Shown here: in pieces, positions 43,455 to 52,649 of the stretch
Layout: each line of letters begins with the position of its first letter
Numbering within the stretch: position 1 is the stretch's first letter
Assembly (NCBI GenBank): GCA_937928595.1
Contig: CALGJV010000022.1
Coordinates: forward strand, 87,193-151,192
DNA: 64,000 nt
From: an uncultured Phycisphaerae bacterium
GTDB lineage: Bacteria > Planctomycetota > Phycisphaerae > UBA1845 > Fen-1342
Reading direction: 5' to 3'
Translations under genes and position numbers: made by a program
Notes under the pieces: generated by a model
Databases searched by the model: none
What the model was told of the DNA's origin: nothing
The model's input: only the letters and a program-made list of their open reading frames with translations

Positions 43455-44504
43455 TCAGGCCAGCCGCACGCGGATGTCGCTCGCCGCTGCGACCGTGCCC
43501 ACGACGACCGCGACGAGTGCGCCGCGCCGTTTCAGCTCCGCGACCAGCGCGTCGCAGCGGTCCGCGGCCACGCTGATCAGCAGCCCGCCGGACGTCTCGG
43601 CGTTGGCCAGAACATCCACCAGCGGCTCGTCGAGCGCCGGGGCGATTTCCAGCCGCGGGCCGAGGTAGTCGCGCGCGGTCTTCGCCGCCCGCGTCGTCAC
43701 CCCGGCCTGCGCGAGTTCGAGCGTGCGGTCGAGCAGCGGCACCCGGGCCGCCTCCAGCGTGATCGTGACATCGCTGCCGTCGGCCATCTCGAACGCATGC
43801 CCGACGAGTCCGTAGCCCGTAATGTCGGTGCAGGCGTGGACGCCGACCGCCTGCGCCGCCTCGGCCCCCGGGCGGTTGAGCGCGCTCATCGACGCGATGG
43901 CCGGCGCCAGCGCTTCCTCCGAGATCTTCCCGCTCTTGGCCGCGCTGCACAGGATGCCCGTGCCCAGCGCCTTGGTGAGCACGAGCCGATCGCCGGGGCG
44001 GGCCCCGGCGTTCGTGAGGATGCGCTGCGGGTGGACCCGGCCGGTGACCGCCAGGCCGTATTTCACCTCGCTGTCGCGGATGCTGTGCCCCCCGACGATC
44101 ACCGCCCCCGCTTCGCGCACCGCGTCCGCCCCGCCCCGCAGGATCTCCACGAGGATGTCGAGCGGCAGCACCTTGTCCGGAAACCCGACGAGGTTGAGCG
44201 CCGTCAGCGGCGTCCCGCCCATCGCGTACACGTCGCTCAGGGCGTTGGCGGCGGCGATCCGGCCGAACGCGAACGGGTCGTTGACCAGCGGCGGGAAGAA
44301 ATCCGTGGTCTGCACGAGCGCGCAGTCGTCCGTCAGCCGGAACACGCCGGCATCGTCGCACGTGCCCGTCCCGACCAGCAGGTCGGGGTGGCGGAACGGC
44401 TCAAGCTGGCGCAGCACCTGCGCCAGGCCCGTCTGGGGCAGCTTGCCCGCTCAGCCCGCGCACGACGCGTAGTCGGTGAGCCGAATCTGACGCGATGGTG
44501 TCAT
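43455..44504 (-). CDS. selD: selenide, water dikinase (selenoprotein, in-frame UGA = Sec18)
   Basis: SelD makes selenophosphate from selenide and ATP for selenocysteine and selenouridine synthesis. Read from ATG 44504 the protein starts MTPSRQIRLTDYASCAG, then TGA (44453-44451), then AGKLPQTGLAQVLRQL. The TGA falls exactly where SelD has its catalytic Cys or Sec, so it is Sec18 and the full length is 349 residues. Later blocks include VQTTDFFPPLVNDPFAFGRI, GGHSIRDSEVKYGLAVTG and CTDITGYGLVGHAFEM. Gene callers that stop at TGA would begin too late, near 44417. A TATACT (44518-44513) lies 8 nt before the ATG. The gene follows tyrA after 46 bp. Confidence 0.93.
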
Positions 44505-44512
44505 GACGGCGG

Positions 44513-44518
44513 AGTATA
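44513..44518 (-). promoter_or_regulatory. -10-like element 8 nt before selD
   Basis: Minus-strand TATACT ends 8 nt before ATG 44504, so a transcript from it would be leaderless. No -35 is clear. Confidence 0.35.
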
Positions 44519-44550
44519 CCACCCCCCGGCGCGGCGGTCGGCGCGGTTCG

Positions 44551-45705
44551 TCAGGCCCGCTCGACGAGGCGGTCGATGAGGAAGTCGGACTGGGCCAGGG
44601 CCTGGTCGGTGAAGTCGCCGAAGTACGCGCGGACCTCGGCGAACAGGGCCCGAAAAGCCGCGTGGTCCTGCGCCTGGGCGGCGGCCCGAATGTCCCGCGC
44701 GGCCGCGATGAACGCGTCCGTGACCTCGCCGGTCGCCGCGTTGCCCATCTGGATGGCGGCGTAGAGGTCGCAGGACTGGGCGAAGTGCCGCCCGGCCAGC
44801 AGCACCTGCATGAGGTAGATCGGCGACATGTAGCGCAGCGTCTCCTCCAGCGGCAGGCCGACCCGCGCCAGCGTGGCACCAAGCACCTCGGTCGCGAAAT
44901 GCACGAGCACCTGCACGACCGCCATCACGCGATCGTGCTCCTCGGGCGTCGTCTCCACCAGCACGAGGCCGCGGGCCGCGAGCATCGTCCGAACCCACCC
45001 CAGCCAGTCCGCGCCGCGTCCGGGCGTCAGCACGACCCGCTGGCCCTGGAGCGAGTGGACCGACGGCCCGAACAGCGGGTGCGTCCCGACGACGCTGCCC
45101 CGCGAGTGCTCCAGCATGGCCCGCAGCGGCCCGGTCTTGAGCGAGGTGACGTCCATCAGCAGCGCGTCCGGCCGGACGTGGGGGCCGATCTGGCGGATCA
45201 CGTCCACCGTGACATCGATCGGCACGCTGATGACGACCACGTCGGCCGCGGCGGCGGCTTCCACCGGCGTCAGAGGCGTATCGAGGTCCGCGATCATCAC
45301 CGCGTGGCCCAGGTCGCCGAACAATCCCGCCATGCAGCGGCCCATCGCGCCCTGACCGCCGATGATGGCCACCGTGCGGGGTTCGACCTCCGGCGGCACT
45401 TCGGCCCGCAGCGCCGCCTGCCGGTCGCGGCTGGCCCACAGAACGAGCCGCCAGAGGCTTTCGAGCAGCTCCGGGTTGAGGCCCAGCGCCTGCCCGCGCG
45501 CCCGCCGGTCGGCGATGATCTCGCGCTCGCGCTGCACGTCCCGGATCGGCAGGTGGTGCTCCCGCTTGTGCACGGCGATGTCGGCCACCAGGCTGTTCCG
45601 CCGGGCCAACAGCAGCAGAATCTCGTGGTCGATCGCGTCCACGATCGCGCGCAGGACCGGCAGCGGGCGGACGGCGGGATTCTCACGACGCGGTTCGGTG
45701 CTCAT
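44551..45705 (-). CDS. tyrA: chorismate mutase / prephenate dehydrogenase (T-protein)
   Basis: This 384-residue bifunctional enzyme makes 4-hydroxyphenylpyruvate from chorismate. The AroQ-type chorismate mutase occupies about 15-95: IVDAIDHEILLLLARRNSLV, then KREHHLPIRDVQRERE. The dehydrogenase follows: VAIIGGQGAMGRCMAGLFGD is the nucleotide-binding turn, and VVISVPIDVTVDVIRQIGPH and VVGTHPLFGPSVHSL are conserved. The layout and length match gamma-proteobacterial TyrA rather than the monofunctional type. It is upstream of selD on the same strand (46 bp). Its product is also the substrate of the nearby hpd gene product. Confidence 0.92.
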   Translation of the reverse strand: MSTEPRRENPAVRPLPVLRAIVDAIDHEILLLLARRNSLVADIAVHKREHHLPIRDVQREREIIADRRARGQALGLNPELLESLWRLVLWASRDRQAALRAEVPPEVEPRTVAIIGGQGAMGRCMAGLFGDLGHAVMIADLDTPLTPVEAAAAADVVVISVPIDVTVDVIRQIGPHVRPDALLMDVTSLKTGPLRAMLEHSRGSVVGTHPLFGPSVHSLQGQRVVLTPGRGADWLGWVRTMLAARGLVLVETTPEEHDRVMAVVQVLVHFATEVLGATLARVGLPLEETLRYMSPIYLMQVLLAGRHFAQSCDLYAAIQMGNAATGEVTDAFIAAARDIRAAAQAQDHAAFRALFAEVRAYFGDFTDQALAQSDFLIDRLVERA

Positions 45706-45751
45706 GTCGATCTCGGCCGGGCGGCCTGGGCATCGCCGCGGCCCGCGGATT

Positions 45752-45946
45752 CTATCGGCCGGCGGCGGGGGGGGCCTGTGCCGCGCGGCGTCGGGACCGC
45801 CGGTCCAGCACCGCCCGCGGCGCGTAGCACGCCAGAATCAGGGCCGTGCCCAGTCCCGCCAGGTACAGGTAGTTCGCCTCGATCAACCGGTTGATCACGA
45901 AGACTGCCGCCGCCAGCGCGAGCGTCGCCGGCCGCACCCGACGCAC
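45752..45946 (-). CDS. small two-helix membrane protein, unknown
   Basis: This 64-residue frame has two hydrophobic segments (about 7-20 and 25-43: LYLAGLGTALILACYA) and a basic tail. It lies 46 bp upstream of tyrA on the same strand and downstream of the FGG-repeat gene. Composition is consistent with coding but the short length makes this uncertain. No family is recognised. Confidence 0.45.
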   Translation of the reverse strand: MRRVRPATLALAAAVFVINRLIEANYLYLAGLGTALILACYAPRAVLDRRSRRRAAQAPPAAGR

Positions 45947-45982
45947 CGCGCCCGGCTGCGGCCGCCAGCGTGCGAGGACGGG

Positions 45983-46527
45983 CTACGCGCCGGGCGGCAA
46001 GGCCGGCGCGGCAGCGGCCGCGAGCGTAGTCACCGCCGCCTGACGAACGGCGGTCAGTCGCTGGGCGCCGCGCTGGCCGATCGCGAGGATCAGCCGCTCG
46101 ACGGCGGGCTGCGGGATGGCGCCGGAATGCCGCTGAAGCGAGAGCGCATCCCGCTCCTCGTCCTCGGTGGGCAGCGCGTCGGTATGGATACCGCCGAAGA
46201 GGCTGAGCGAGCCGGTGCGGCCGAGTGGGTCAGCCCCCGGCCCGACCACGACGCGGTCCCACTCCTCGATGCGGACGAGCCCGCTTCGCAGCGCCTCCAG
46301 CAGTGCGAGGTATTCCTCGGCGAGCGTCGGCCACTGGATCGAAAGCCCGCCGAAGACGCTGAGGAAAAGTAGCGCGTTCGCGAATCGGACGGGTTCCCCC
46401 GGGCGAGGTCGTACAGGCGGTTCGCCACCGGCGGCCGGCGGAGCGACGCACCGCCGAAGACGTTCACATAGATCGCACGTCCGGCACTGAGCTGGCCGTC
46501 CTGTCCGCCGAAGATGCTGAAGTGCAC
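45983..46527 (-). pseudogene. FGG-repeat protein (LiaF-like), frameshifted at a G5 run
   Basis: Two overlapping minus-strand frames together make one protein of about 181 residues. The first starts at GTG 46527 and reads MHFSIFGGQDG, then IYVNVFGGASLRRPPVANRL. The second gives FANALLFLSVFGGLSIQWP and SLSLFGGIHTDALPTEDEER. Four evenly spaced FGG turns indicate a beta-solenoid-type domain like the C-terminal part of LiaF/DUF1707-associated proteins. The frames join at five G on the minus strand (46400-46396); one extra G would restore a single frame (DLARGEPVRFAN). This is either a sequencing slip, a real mutation or a phase-variable site. The N-terminus could lie further upstream. Confidence 0.55.
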
Positions 46528-46619
46528 TATGACTCGCTCCGGCGCAGCTCCGGCTGCGTTCCTGTCGGTATTCGGCCGGCACCGCCCGGTATTTTGCCAG
46601 AAAGCGCCCGAGCGGGGTA

Positions 46620-47474
46620 TCAGCCGGGTCGCCGGGCCCAGAGGCGGGCAGTGTGGGCCTCACCCTGCCAGTCCTCCCCGAACGCCTGCACGACCAGGCC
46701 CCCGACGAGCTCGGGCAGCTCGCCGGAGTTCAGCACATCGGCATCTCGCGCTGGGCGGCCGTGGCGCTGCCGGTGCAGCGTCGTGAAGGTCTCCCACACC
46801 AGGTAACCGCCGGGCCGCAGCCAGTCGGTGAGCCGAGCCAGCAGCGGACGGTGCAGGAAGCGGAACCCGACCACCAGGTCGTACGGCGGACCGGGAGGGG
46901 CGAAACCTGCATCGCCGACGAGGTTCGCGACCACCCATTCGATCGGCTCGATCGCAGCGCGACAGCGGGCCGCCAGCGCTCGGGCGCGGTCAAGGGCGTC
47001 CGGCAGAACGTCCACGCCGACGACGTGCCAGCCCAGCGACGCGAGGTACACCGCCTCGCGGCCCACGCCGCACGCGAGGTCGAGCGCCCGACCGCATCCG
47101 AGTCGAGGGGCGAGCTCCTCCAGCCACGCGTGCGGCCGCCAGAGCCGACCGACGCTGGCCGCCTCGCTTGGCGCGGCCGGGCTCCGGTCGAGGTCGATCT
47201 CGCCCCGGCGACCGTGGTCCGCCAGCCGGCGGAGCGTCCGGTCAGCCAGCGGCGGCGCGGCCGCAACGCGCACGGTCTCATGGCGCGGCGGCAACTCGTG
47301 CGCCCGTGCGGGCAGCTCCTCCAGTGGGATGTTCACGCTGTCGGCCAGCGGCGCGGCGGCGGCGAGGCCGGCGGGCCGCGGATCGAGTCGACGGCGGAGT
47401 ACGAGGGAAGCGCGCGGCATCGCGCGCAGGATAGCACGCGTGGCACGGTCGCGCGACGCCGGGTTGTGAGCCAT
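46620..47474 (-). CDS. class I methyltransferase with degenerate rhodanese-like N-terminal domain
   Basis: This 284-residue protein has two parts. Residues about 25-95 resemble a rhodanese module (SVNIPLEELPARAHELPPRH) but lack the catalytic Cys loop, having AAAPPLADRTLRRLADHG in its place. Residues 105-284 are a SAM methyltransferase of the TehB/methyltransf_25 type: RALDLACGVGREAVYLASLG holds motif I, then VVGVDVLPDALDRAR, and LRPGGYLVWETF. TehB-like enzymes methylate tellurite or thiopurines in some bacteria, but the substrate here is unknown. ATG 47474 is given; ATG 47420 is possible. It is divergent from the M1 peptidase gene. Confidence 0.8.
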   Translation of the reverse strand: MAHNPASRDRATRAILRAMPRASLVLRRRLDPRPAGLAAAAPLADSVNIPLEELPARAHELPPRHETVRVAAAPPLADRTLRRLADHGRRGEIDLDRSPAAPSEAASVGRLWRPHAWLEELAPRLGCGRALDLACGVGREAVYLASLGWHVVGVDVLPDALDRARALAARCRAAIEPIEWVVANLVGDAGFAPPGPPYDLVVGFRFLHRPLLARLTDWLRPGGYLVWETFTTLHRQRHGRPARDADVLNSGELPELVGGLVVQAFGEDWQGEAHTARLWARRPG

Positions 47475-47492
47475 CCCGGGCGGCAGGATAAT
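47464..47492 (+). promoter_or_regulatory. sigma-70-like promoter of the M1-family gene
   Basis: TTGTGA (47464-47469) and GATAAT (47487-47492) are 17 bp apart. The predicted start near 47499 leaves a leader of about 47 nt before GTG 47546. Confidence 0.5.
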
Positions 47493-47545
47493 CCCCGCGC
47501 GTCCGGCGGGCGACGGCCGGGCGGCGAGCCACTCGGAGCAACCCC

Positions 47546-49774
47546 GTGAACGAACGCAAGTCGGATGGGAAGCGCGTGTGCGGCCGGCGGGTCGGACTGG
47601 TGGCGGTTGGACTGCTGGTCGCGAGCGGTTGTACCCGGCCGGTCACGCTGCGGGCGACGGCGTACGATCTCGATGCGCGGCTCGATCCGGGAACGCACGA
47701 GCTGCTGGGACGCGCGGATGTGACCCTGACCCGCGAGCCGGAGACCGGTGTGGCGGCCGGAACCGGCACGGTGTGCTTCGCGCTGAACGCGGCCCTGAAT
47801 GTGACGGAAGTGACAGCTCACGGGGCGCGGATCCGGTCGCACGTCGTGACGCCGCCGGCCGCGCGGCCGCAGCCCGAGACCGACGGCCGGCCGCCGATGC
47901 GCGTGCATGAGCTGCATCTTGAAAACGTCGGGCCGACGCCGCGTTTGACGTTCCACTATGCGGGCGTGCTCGTGCAGGATGTGCAGGCAGGCGAGAAGCG
48001 CGGCCAGGTGCACAACTTCCTGATGGCCGCGCACGTCAGCGGCGAAGGAATCTATCTCGACGAAGGCGGCGGCTGGTATCCGCTGGCCTGCGACGAGCAC
48101 GGTGAGCCGCAGCCGGTCGCCGCGTTGTTCCACCTGTCCGCGGAGCCGGTCGCGGGAATGCGGCTGGTGGCCGCCGGGGAGCCGGCGCCGGCGGAAGGTA
48201 CACGACAGGTGTGGCGCACGCGGTATCCGGTCACCGGGATGGCGCTGGTCGGCGGACCGCACGAGCGCAAGGAGCGTGCCGTCGGCGGCGTGCGGATCGC
48301 GGCGCACTACTCGCGGCCGGACGACCCCCACTCGCAGGCGCAGATCGAGAAGCACACGGACCTGTTCCTTGACGCGGCCGCGAAGTACCTCGAGCGGTAC
48401 CAGCCGCTGATCGGGCCGTACCCGTACGAGCACTACACGATCGTCGAGAACTTCTTCAGCTCCGGGTTCGCCTTCCCTTGCTTTACACTGCTGAACCGGG
48501 CGTTGCTGGCGATGGGCCCGCGCGGCCTGGCGCACGGCATGCTCGACCACGAGATGCTGCACGCCTGGTGGGGCAACACGATCCTCGTCGATCCGCAGGA
48601 CGGCAACTGGTGCGAGGCCCTCACGACGTTCGGGGCCAACTATTACGGCTACGTGCTGGACGGCGACGAACGCGGCGCTCGCAACCAGCGGCGGAACTTC
48701 TGCGTCGCGGTGAGCCGGCTCAAGCCCGCCGAGGACCTGCCGCTCGGCACGTTCGGCCGTCCGCAGGGCGCCGGGCGCGAGGTCGGCTACAGCAAGGGGG
48801 CGATGGTCTTCTACATGCTCTCGGAGGAGATCGGCATCGACCACTTCTGGGCGGCCTGCCGCCGGCTGACCGCGGATTACAAGGGCCGTTTCGTGAACTG
48901 GGCGGTCTTGCAGGCCGTGTTCGAGCAGCAATCCGGCCGCGCGCTGGACGCGTTCATGCAGCAATGGGTCCGCGCAACCGGCACGCCGGAACTCCGGCTG
49001 GAGGCCGCCCGCTGGCGGGCGGAGACCGGCACGCTCGAGGTCGAGCTGGCCCAGGACGCGCCGCGCGCTCTCCGCGTCCCGCTGCGGATCGTCGCCGACG
49101 ACGGCGCCGCCCGCGACGAAGTGGTCGCGCTGGACGGACGGCATAACACCGCCGCGTTCCCGTTCGACCGGCCCCCCCGCACGGTCGTGCTCGACCCCGA
49201 CTTCCGCGTGCTGCGCCGCCTGCGGCCGCAGGAGATCGTGCCCGGCGTCGCGACCACGCGGGCCGGGCGCCGGCTGCTGGTGGTGCAGCCGTCGGGCGTC
49301 GTGTCGCCGCTGTACCAGCGCGTGATCGACGATTTCGGCGGCGAGCGGGGACAGAAGGAAGTGCTGCTGCGCACCGCCGATGACGTGAGCGCCGCCGAGC
49401 TTTCTGCGCAGTCCGTACTCATCGTGGGGGACGGCCTGCGCAGTCCCGCCGTGCGGGCGCTGCTCAAGCGCGCCGGCTGCCCCCTGAGCCTGACCGCGAC
49501 CGGGTTTCGCTTCGAGGACCGCACCTACGAGGAGCCGGGCCACGCCGTGCTCTGCACCGTGCACCATCCGGACATGCCGGGCTGCGGGATCACGGTGTAT
49601 TTCGGCAACAGCGAGACCGCTCTCGGTCGCTCGGACCTGCTCCTGCACTACCGCGATAGTGCCGTCATCTTCGAGACCACCGCCCGCGCGGCCGAAGGAA
49701 AGACGGTGTACGAATCGCGGCCGATCGCCCGCCGGGACTTCGAATCCCCGACGGTGGTCGAGGTCCGGCGGTAG
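47546..49774 (+). CDS. M1-family (gluzincin) aminopeptidase-like lipoprotein
   Basis: This 742-residue protein has a lipobox at LLVASGC. An N-terminal beta domain (about 35-275) precedes the catalytic domain. ENFFSSGFAFPCFTLL replaces the usual GAMEN exopeptidase loop, and the zinc site is HEMLHAWWGN with the third ligand in NWCEALTTF, exactly 18 residues after the second His. The Tyr of the active site is likely in YSKGAMVFYML. Because the GAMEN loop is changed, true aminopeptidase specificity is unsure. The last 200 residues form an extra beta/alpha domain not typical for short M1 proteins. Start GTG 47546; the promoter is at 47464-47492. Confidence 0.85.
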   Translation: MNERKSDGKRVCGRRVGLVAVGLLVASGCTRPVTLRATAYDLDARLDPGTHELLGRADVTLTREPETGVAAGTGTVCFALNAALNVTEVTAHGARIRSHVVTPPAARPQPETDGRPPMRVHELHLENVGPTPRLTFHYAGVLVQDVQAGEKRGQVHNFLMAAHVSGEGIYLDEGGGWYPLACDEHGEPQPVAALFHLSAEPVAGMRLVAAGEPAPAEGTRQVWRTRYPVTGMALVGGPHERKERAVGGVRIAAHYSRPDDPHSQAQIEKHTDLFLDAAAKYLERYQPLIGPYPYEHYTIVENFFSSGFAFPCFTLLNRALLAMGPRGLAHGMLDHEMLHAWWGNTILVDPQDGNWCEALTTFGANYYGYVLDGDERGARNQRRNFCVAVSRLKPAEDLPLGTFGRPQGAGREVGYSKGAMVFYMLSEEIGIDHFWAACRRLTADYKGRFVNWAVLQAVFEQQSGRALDAFMQQWVRATGTPELRLEAARWRAETGTLEVELAQDAPRALRVPLRIVADDGAARDEVVALDGRHNTAAFPFDRPPRTVVLDPDFRVLRRLRPQEIVPGVATTRAGRRLLVVQPSGVVSPLYQRVIDDFGGERGQKEVLLRTADDVSAAELSAQSVLIVGDGLRSPAVRALLKRAGCPLSLTATGFRFEDRTYEEPGHAVLCTVHHPDMPGCGITVYFGNSETALGRSDLLLHYRDSAVIFETTARAAEGKTVYESRPIARRDFESPTVVEVRR

Positions 49775-49829
49775 ACCGGCACACAACTCACGCCCACCCC
49801 GGAAAGGTCCGATTCACTGTCGAAGGCCT

Positions 49830-52547
49830 ATGCTTCGCTACCGTTGCGCGCTCACGCTGCTTGCCGGTGTGCTGGCCGTCTGCACGGCCGCAGGGGACGA
49901 GACTCCGCCCGTCGGCGACGACGGCACCGGTGCGGCGGAACCGTCTCAAACGGATTCTTATCGGAAGCTCAAGGCCTTCGATTTCGACGAACGCTCGCGC
50001 GGGAACTACGAAGACACGCCCATGTACTGGCAGCGCCTGGCGGGGCCGGGTCTGCCGCGGTACTCGGCGGGCCGTTTCGACCTTGAAACGGGGCACGAAG
50101 CGCCGCCGGCGTTCCGCTGTGACTTGCGGGGCGGCAGCATCGTGTACGAGTACGCTCGCAACGACCTGCTGGTCGCCGCCGATTCGGACTACCTCGTGGA
50201 GGCGTGGATCCGGTCCGAGGGTCTGGAGCACGCGGCGGCCTTCGTGGCGTGCTACTTCGTTGACCGCGTCGGTGAACGTCGCCCCGGCTCGGAACGCATC
50301 AGCGAACTCGTGCGCGGCTCCACGGACTGGCAGCGCGTCGCCATCCCGGTCACGGCGGACGATCCGGACGCGTTCGCGCTCCGCGTGCAGATGTGGGTGT
50401 TGCAGGACGCCGCCTGGCAGCAGCCGCCGCCCGTGCCGGACCCGATCGTGCGCGAGACGGTAGCCGCGCGGGCCTGGTTCGATGACCTCGTCATCCACCG
50501 CACACCGCGCCTGCGCTTGACATGCAGCCACCCGGGCGGCCTGCTGCGTCCGGGTGCCAGCGAGTCGCTCCGCATCCAGGTCCACAACGCGACGCTCGCG
50601 CCCGTCGAGCTGCGCGTCGCGCTGACGGGTGATGACGAGCCGCCGCGGGTTTTGCTATCGCAGGAAATCGCGGCCACGACGGCCGATACGATCGACCTGC
50701 CGCTGCCGCAGCTGGCCCCCGGTCTGCACACCGCCGCCGCGGAGCTGCGGGACGAGCGCGGCGCACTTCTCGCGCGCGAGATCCGTCTGGCGACCCTGCC
50801 CGACCTGGGCGAACGCCCCCCGCGCGGCAGCGATTGCGGCTTCGACCTCGGACCCGCGACGCCCGGCGACTGGACCGGGGCCCGTGAACTGATCGGTGCC
50901 GCCGCCTGCGGTGCCGTCCGGATCGGGCTCGCCCCGCGCGAAGGCGGGCTTGCCGGCGGCGAACTTCAACCGCTGCGCGAGTTCCTGCGCAGCCTGCTTG
51001 TCCAGCGCGTCGACGTGACCGGCGTGTTGCTTCCCCCCGGAAGCAGCGGCACGACGCGCGACTTCCTGCTGAACACGAGCGAGTGGCCCGCCCACACCGC
51101 CGCCGTCCTCGCCGCCCTCGGCGAGCTCCTGCCGACCTGGCAGCTCGGCGAAGAGACCCACGAAGTGCCAGGCCTCGACGGCTGGACCCCCGCCGATCTT
51201 CTGCATGTGCGCCGGGAGTTGAACCGGTTCCTCGCCGTCCCCCAACTCGTTGTCCCGCGGTCCGTCCTCGACGCCGGCCCCGCGCCTCGCGTCCTCTGCG
51301 ATGAACTGCCGGCGGACGGGGCAGCACCGGCCGACGTCGATCCGGCGATCATCGCGGCCACCCCCTTCGCGCTGGCGTGGTGGATTCCGCCGTCGCTCCC
51401 CACCGCCGCTCTCCCCTGGCACCTGGCCCCGCTGGTGCCGGGGGCCACCGGCGGCGGCAACGCCGTCTGGCCCGTCGCAGCGCCGCACACCTGGTTGACG
51501 CTAAGCGGCGCGCTGGACGACATCCCCGACTTCGCGCGCCGGTTCGTTCTGGCCAAGGCCGCGCGCCCCGATCGGCTCTTCGTCCCGGCGCCGTTCGAGC
51601 GCTGCCCCAACAGCGGCGGCGGCCAGTGGCAACCGACCGAGGCGTATGTGCCCACCCGGACGCTCCTGCACTACCTCGGCGGACTGCGACCGGCGGCCGC
51701 CGTGCCGCTGGGGCCGGACACTGTGGCCCTCGTGTTCCGCAACAGCGAGCGGGCCGTGCTCGTCGCCTGGACCTGGCGACCCGAGCCCGCCGAGGCGTCT
51801 GTCCGCCTCTGCCTCGGCAAGCGGGCTACGGGCATGGACTTGTGGGGCCGGCCGGTCCCGCTGGAGACCGACGGCCTGCGGACTCGCGTGCCGCTCTCCG
51901 CCTGCCCCGTGCTAGTGGTCGACGTGGATGCCGGTCTCCTCCTGGTGGAGAACAGCTTCCGCGTCGAGCCGGCGTTCATCCAGTTGCACGAGCCCAACGT
52001 GCGGCCGGTGCTGACGTTCCGCAACCACTTCGGTCGCGAACTGACCGGTGCGCTGGTCATGCACGCACCGCCGGGTTGGTCGCTTCAGCCGACGACCGTG
52101 CAGTTCTCGGTGCCGCCCGGGGCCGAGTTCGCCCTGCCGCTGGCGCTGACGCCTCCTGTGCGCCAGGTGGTCGGCGACGTGCCGCTCGGGCTGGAACTGT
52201 CGATCGAGCGCCCGGAGTCGGCGCGCCTCCGGTTCGATGTGCCGCTGCGGGTGGGCCTGCGCGACCTCGATGTGGACGCCCGCACCCGGTGGGACGGCGA
52301 CGACCTCATCATCGAGCACTCGCTCGCAAACCGCTCCTCCGCCGCGGTCAGCTTCGCGGGGTTCTGCGAAGTCGCCGGCCGCGCGCGCCGCGAGGCCGTG
52401 CTGCTGGACGTGCTGCCGGGCGAGGCCCGTCGGACGGTCTTCCGTATCCCGCAGGCCCGTACCGCCGAGGCGGGTCAGGCGTGGGTCGGCCTGCGGGAGA
52501 TCCGCGGACCGCGCACGCTCGACCAGCTTGTCGCCTTTCCGCCGTAA
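49830..52547 (+). CDS. large secreted protein of unknown function
   Basis: This 905-residue protein has a signal peptide (LTLLAGVLAVCTAAG). A beta-sandwich resembling a carbohydrate-binding module follows (about 60-240): YEYARNDLLVAADSDYLVEA and ERISELVRGSTDWQRVAIPV. A middle region has TIM-barrel-like helices. A C-terminal set of beta domains includes VRPVLTFRNHFGRELTGALV, recalling the NEW3-type alpha-galactosidase-associated fold. No catalytic motif is recognised. It follows the M1-like gene by 55 bp on the same strand, so the two may be cotranscribed. ATG 49830 was chosen because the signal peptide begins there. The role may be in polysaccharide binding at the cell surface. Confidence 0.75.
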   Translation: MLRYRCALTLLAGVLAVCTAAGDETPPVGDDGTGAAEPSQTDSYRKLKAFDFDERSRGNYEDTPMYWQRLAGPGLPRYSAGRFDLETGHEAPPAFRCDLRGGSIVYEYARNDLLVAADSDYLVEAWIRSEGLEHAAAFVACYFVDRVGERRPGSERISELVRGSTDWQRVAIPVTADDPDAFALRVQMWVLQDAAWQQPPPVPDPIVRETVAARAWFDDLVIHRTPRLRLTCSHPGGLLRPGASESLRIQVHNATLAPVELRVALTGDDEPPRVLLSQEIAATTADTIDLPLPQLAPGLHTAAAELRDERGALLAREIRLATLPDLGERPPRGSDCGFDLGPATPGDWTGARELIGAAACGAVRIGLAPREGGLAGGELQPLREFLRSLLVQRVDVTGVLLPPGSSGTTRDFLLNTSEWPAHTAAVLAALGELLPTWQLGEETHEVPGLDGWTPADLLHVRRELNRFLAVPQLVVPRSVLDAGPAPRVLCDELPADGAAPADVDPAIIAATPFALAWWIPPSLPTAALPWHLAPLVPGATGGGNAVWPVAAPHTWLTLSGALDDIPDFARRFVLAKAARPDRLFVPAPFERCPNSGGGQWQPTEAYVPTRTLLHYLGGLRPAAAVPLGPDTVALVFRNSERAVLVAWTWRPEPAEASVRLCLGKRATGMDLWGRPVPLETDGLRTRVPLSACPVLVVDVDAGLLLVENSFRVEPAFIQLHEPNVRPVLTFRNHFGRELTGALVMHAPPGWSLQPTTVQFSVPPGAEFALPLALTPPVRQVVGDVPLGLELSIERPESARLRFDVPLRVGLRDLDVDARTRWDGDDLIIEHSLANRSSAAVSFAGFCEVAGRARREAVLLDVLPGEARRTVFRIPQARTAEAGQAWVGLREIRGPRTLDQLVAFPP

Positions 52548-52556
52548 CGTCATAAT
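52528..52556 (+). promoter_or_regulatory. sigma-70-like promoter of the PSP1-domain gene
   Basis: TTGTCG (52528-52533) and CATAAT (52551-52556) are 17 bp apart. The -35 lies in the end of the preceding gene. The leader would be about 87 nt and contains the hairpin GGCGA..TCGCC near 52600. Confidence 0.45.
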
Positions 52557-52649
52557 ACGTCGAGACATAAGTTCCGCGGTGCACCCCCGCGCGGGTGGCG
52601 AGCTTCGAGCTTCGCCGGGTGAGGTGCGCGCCGCGGCTGTGAGCCAGAC

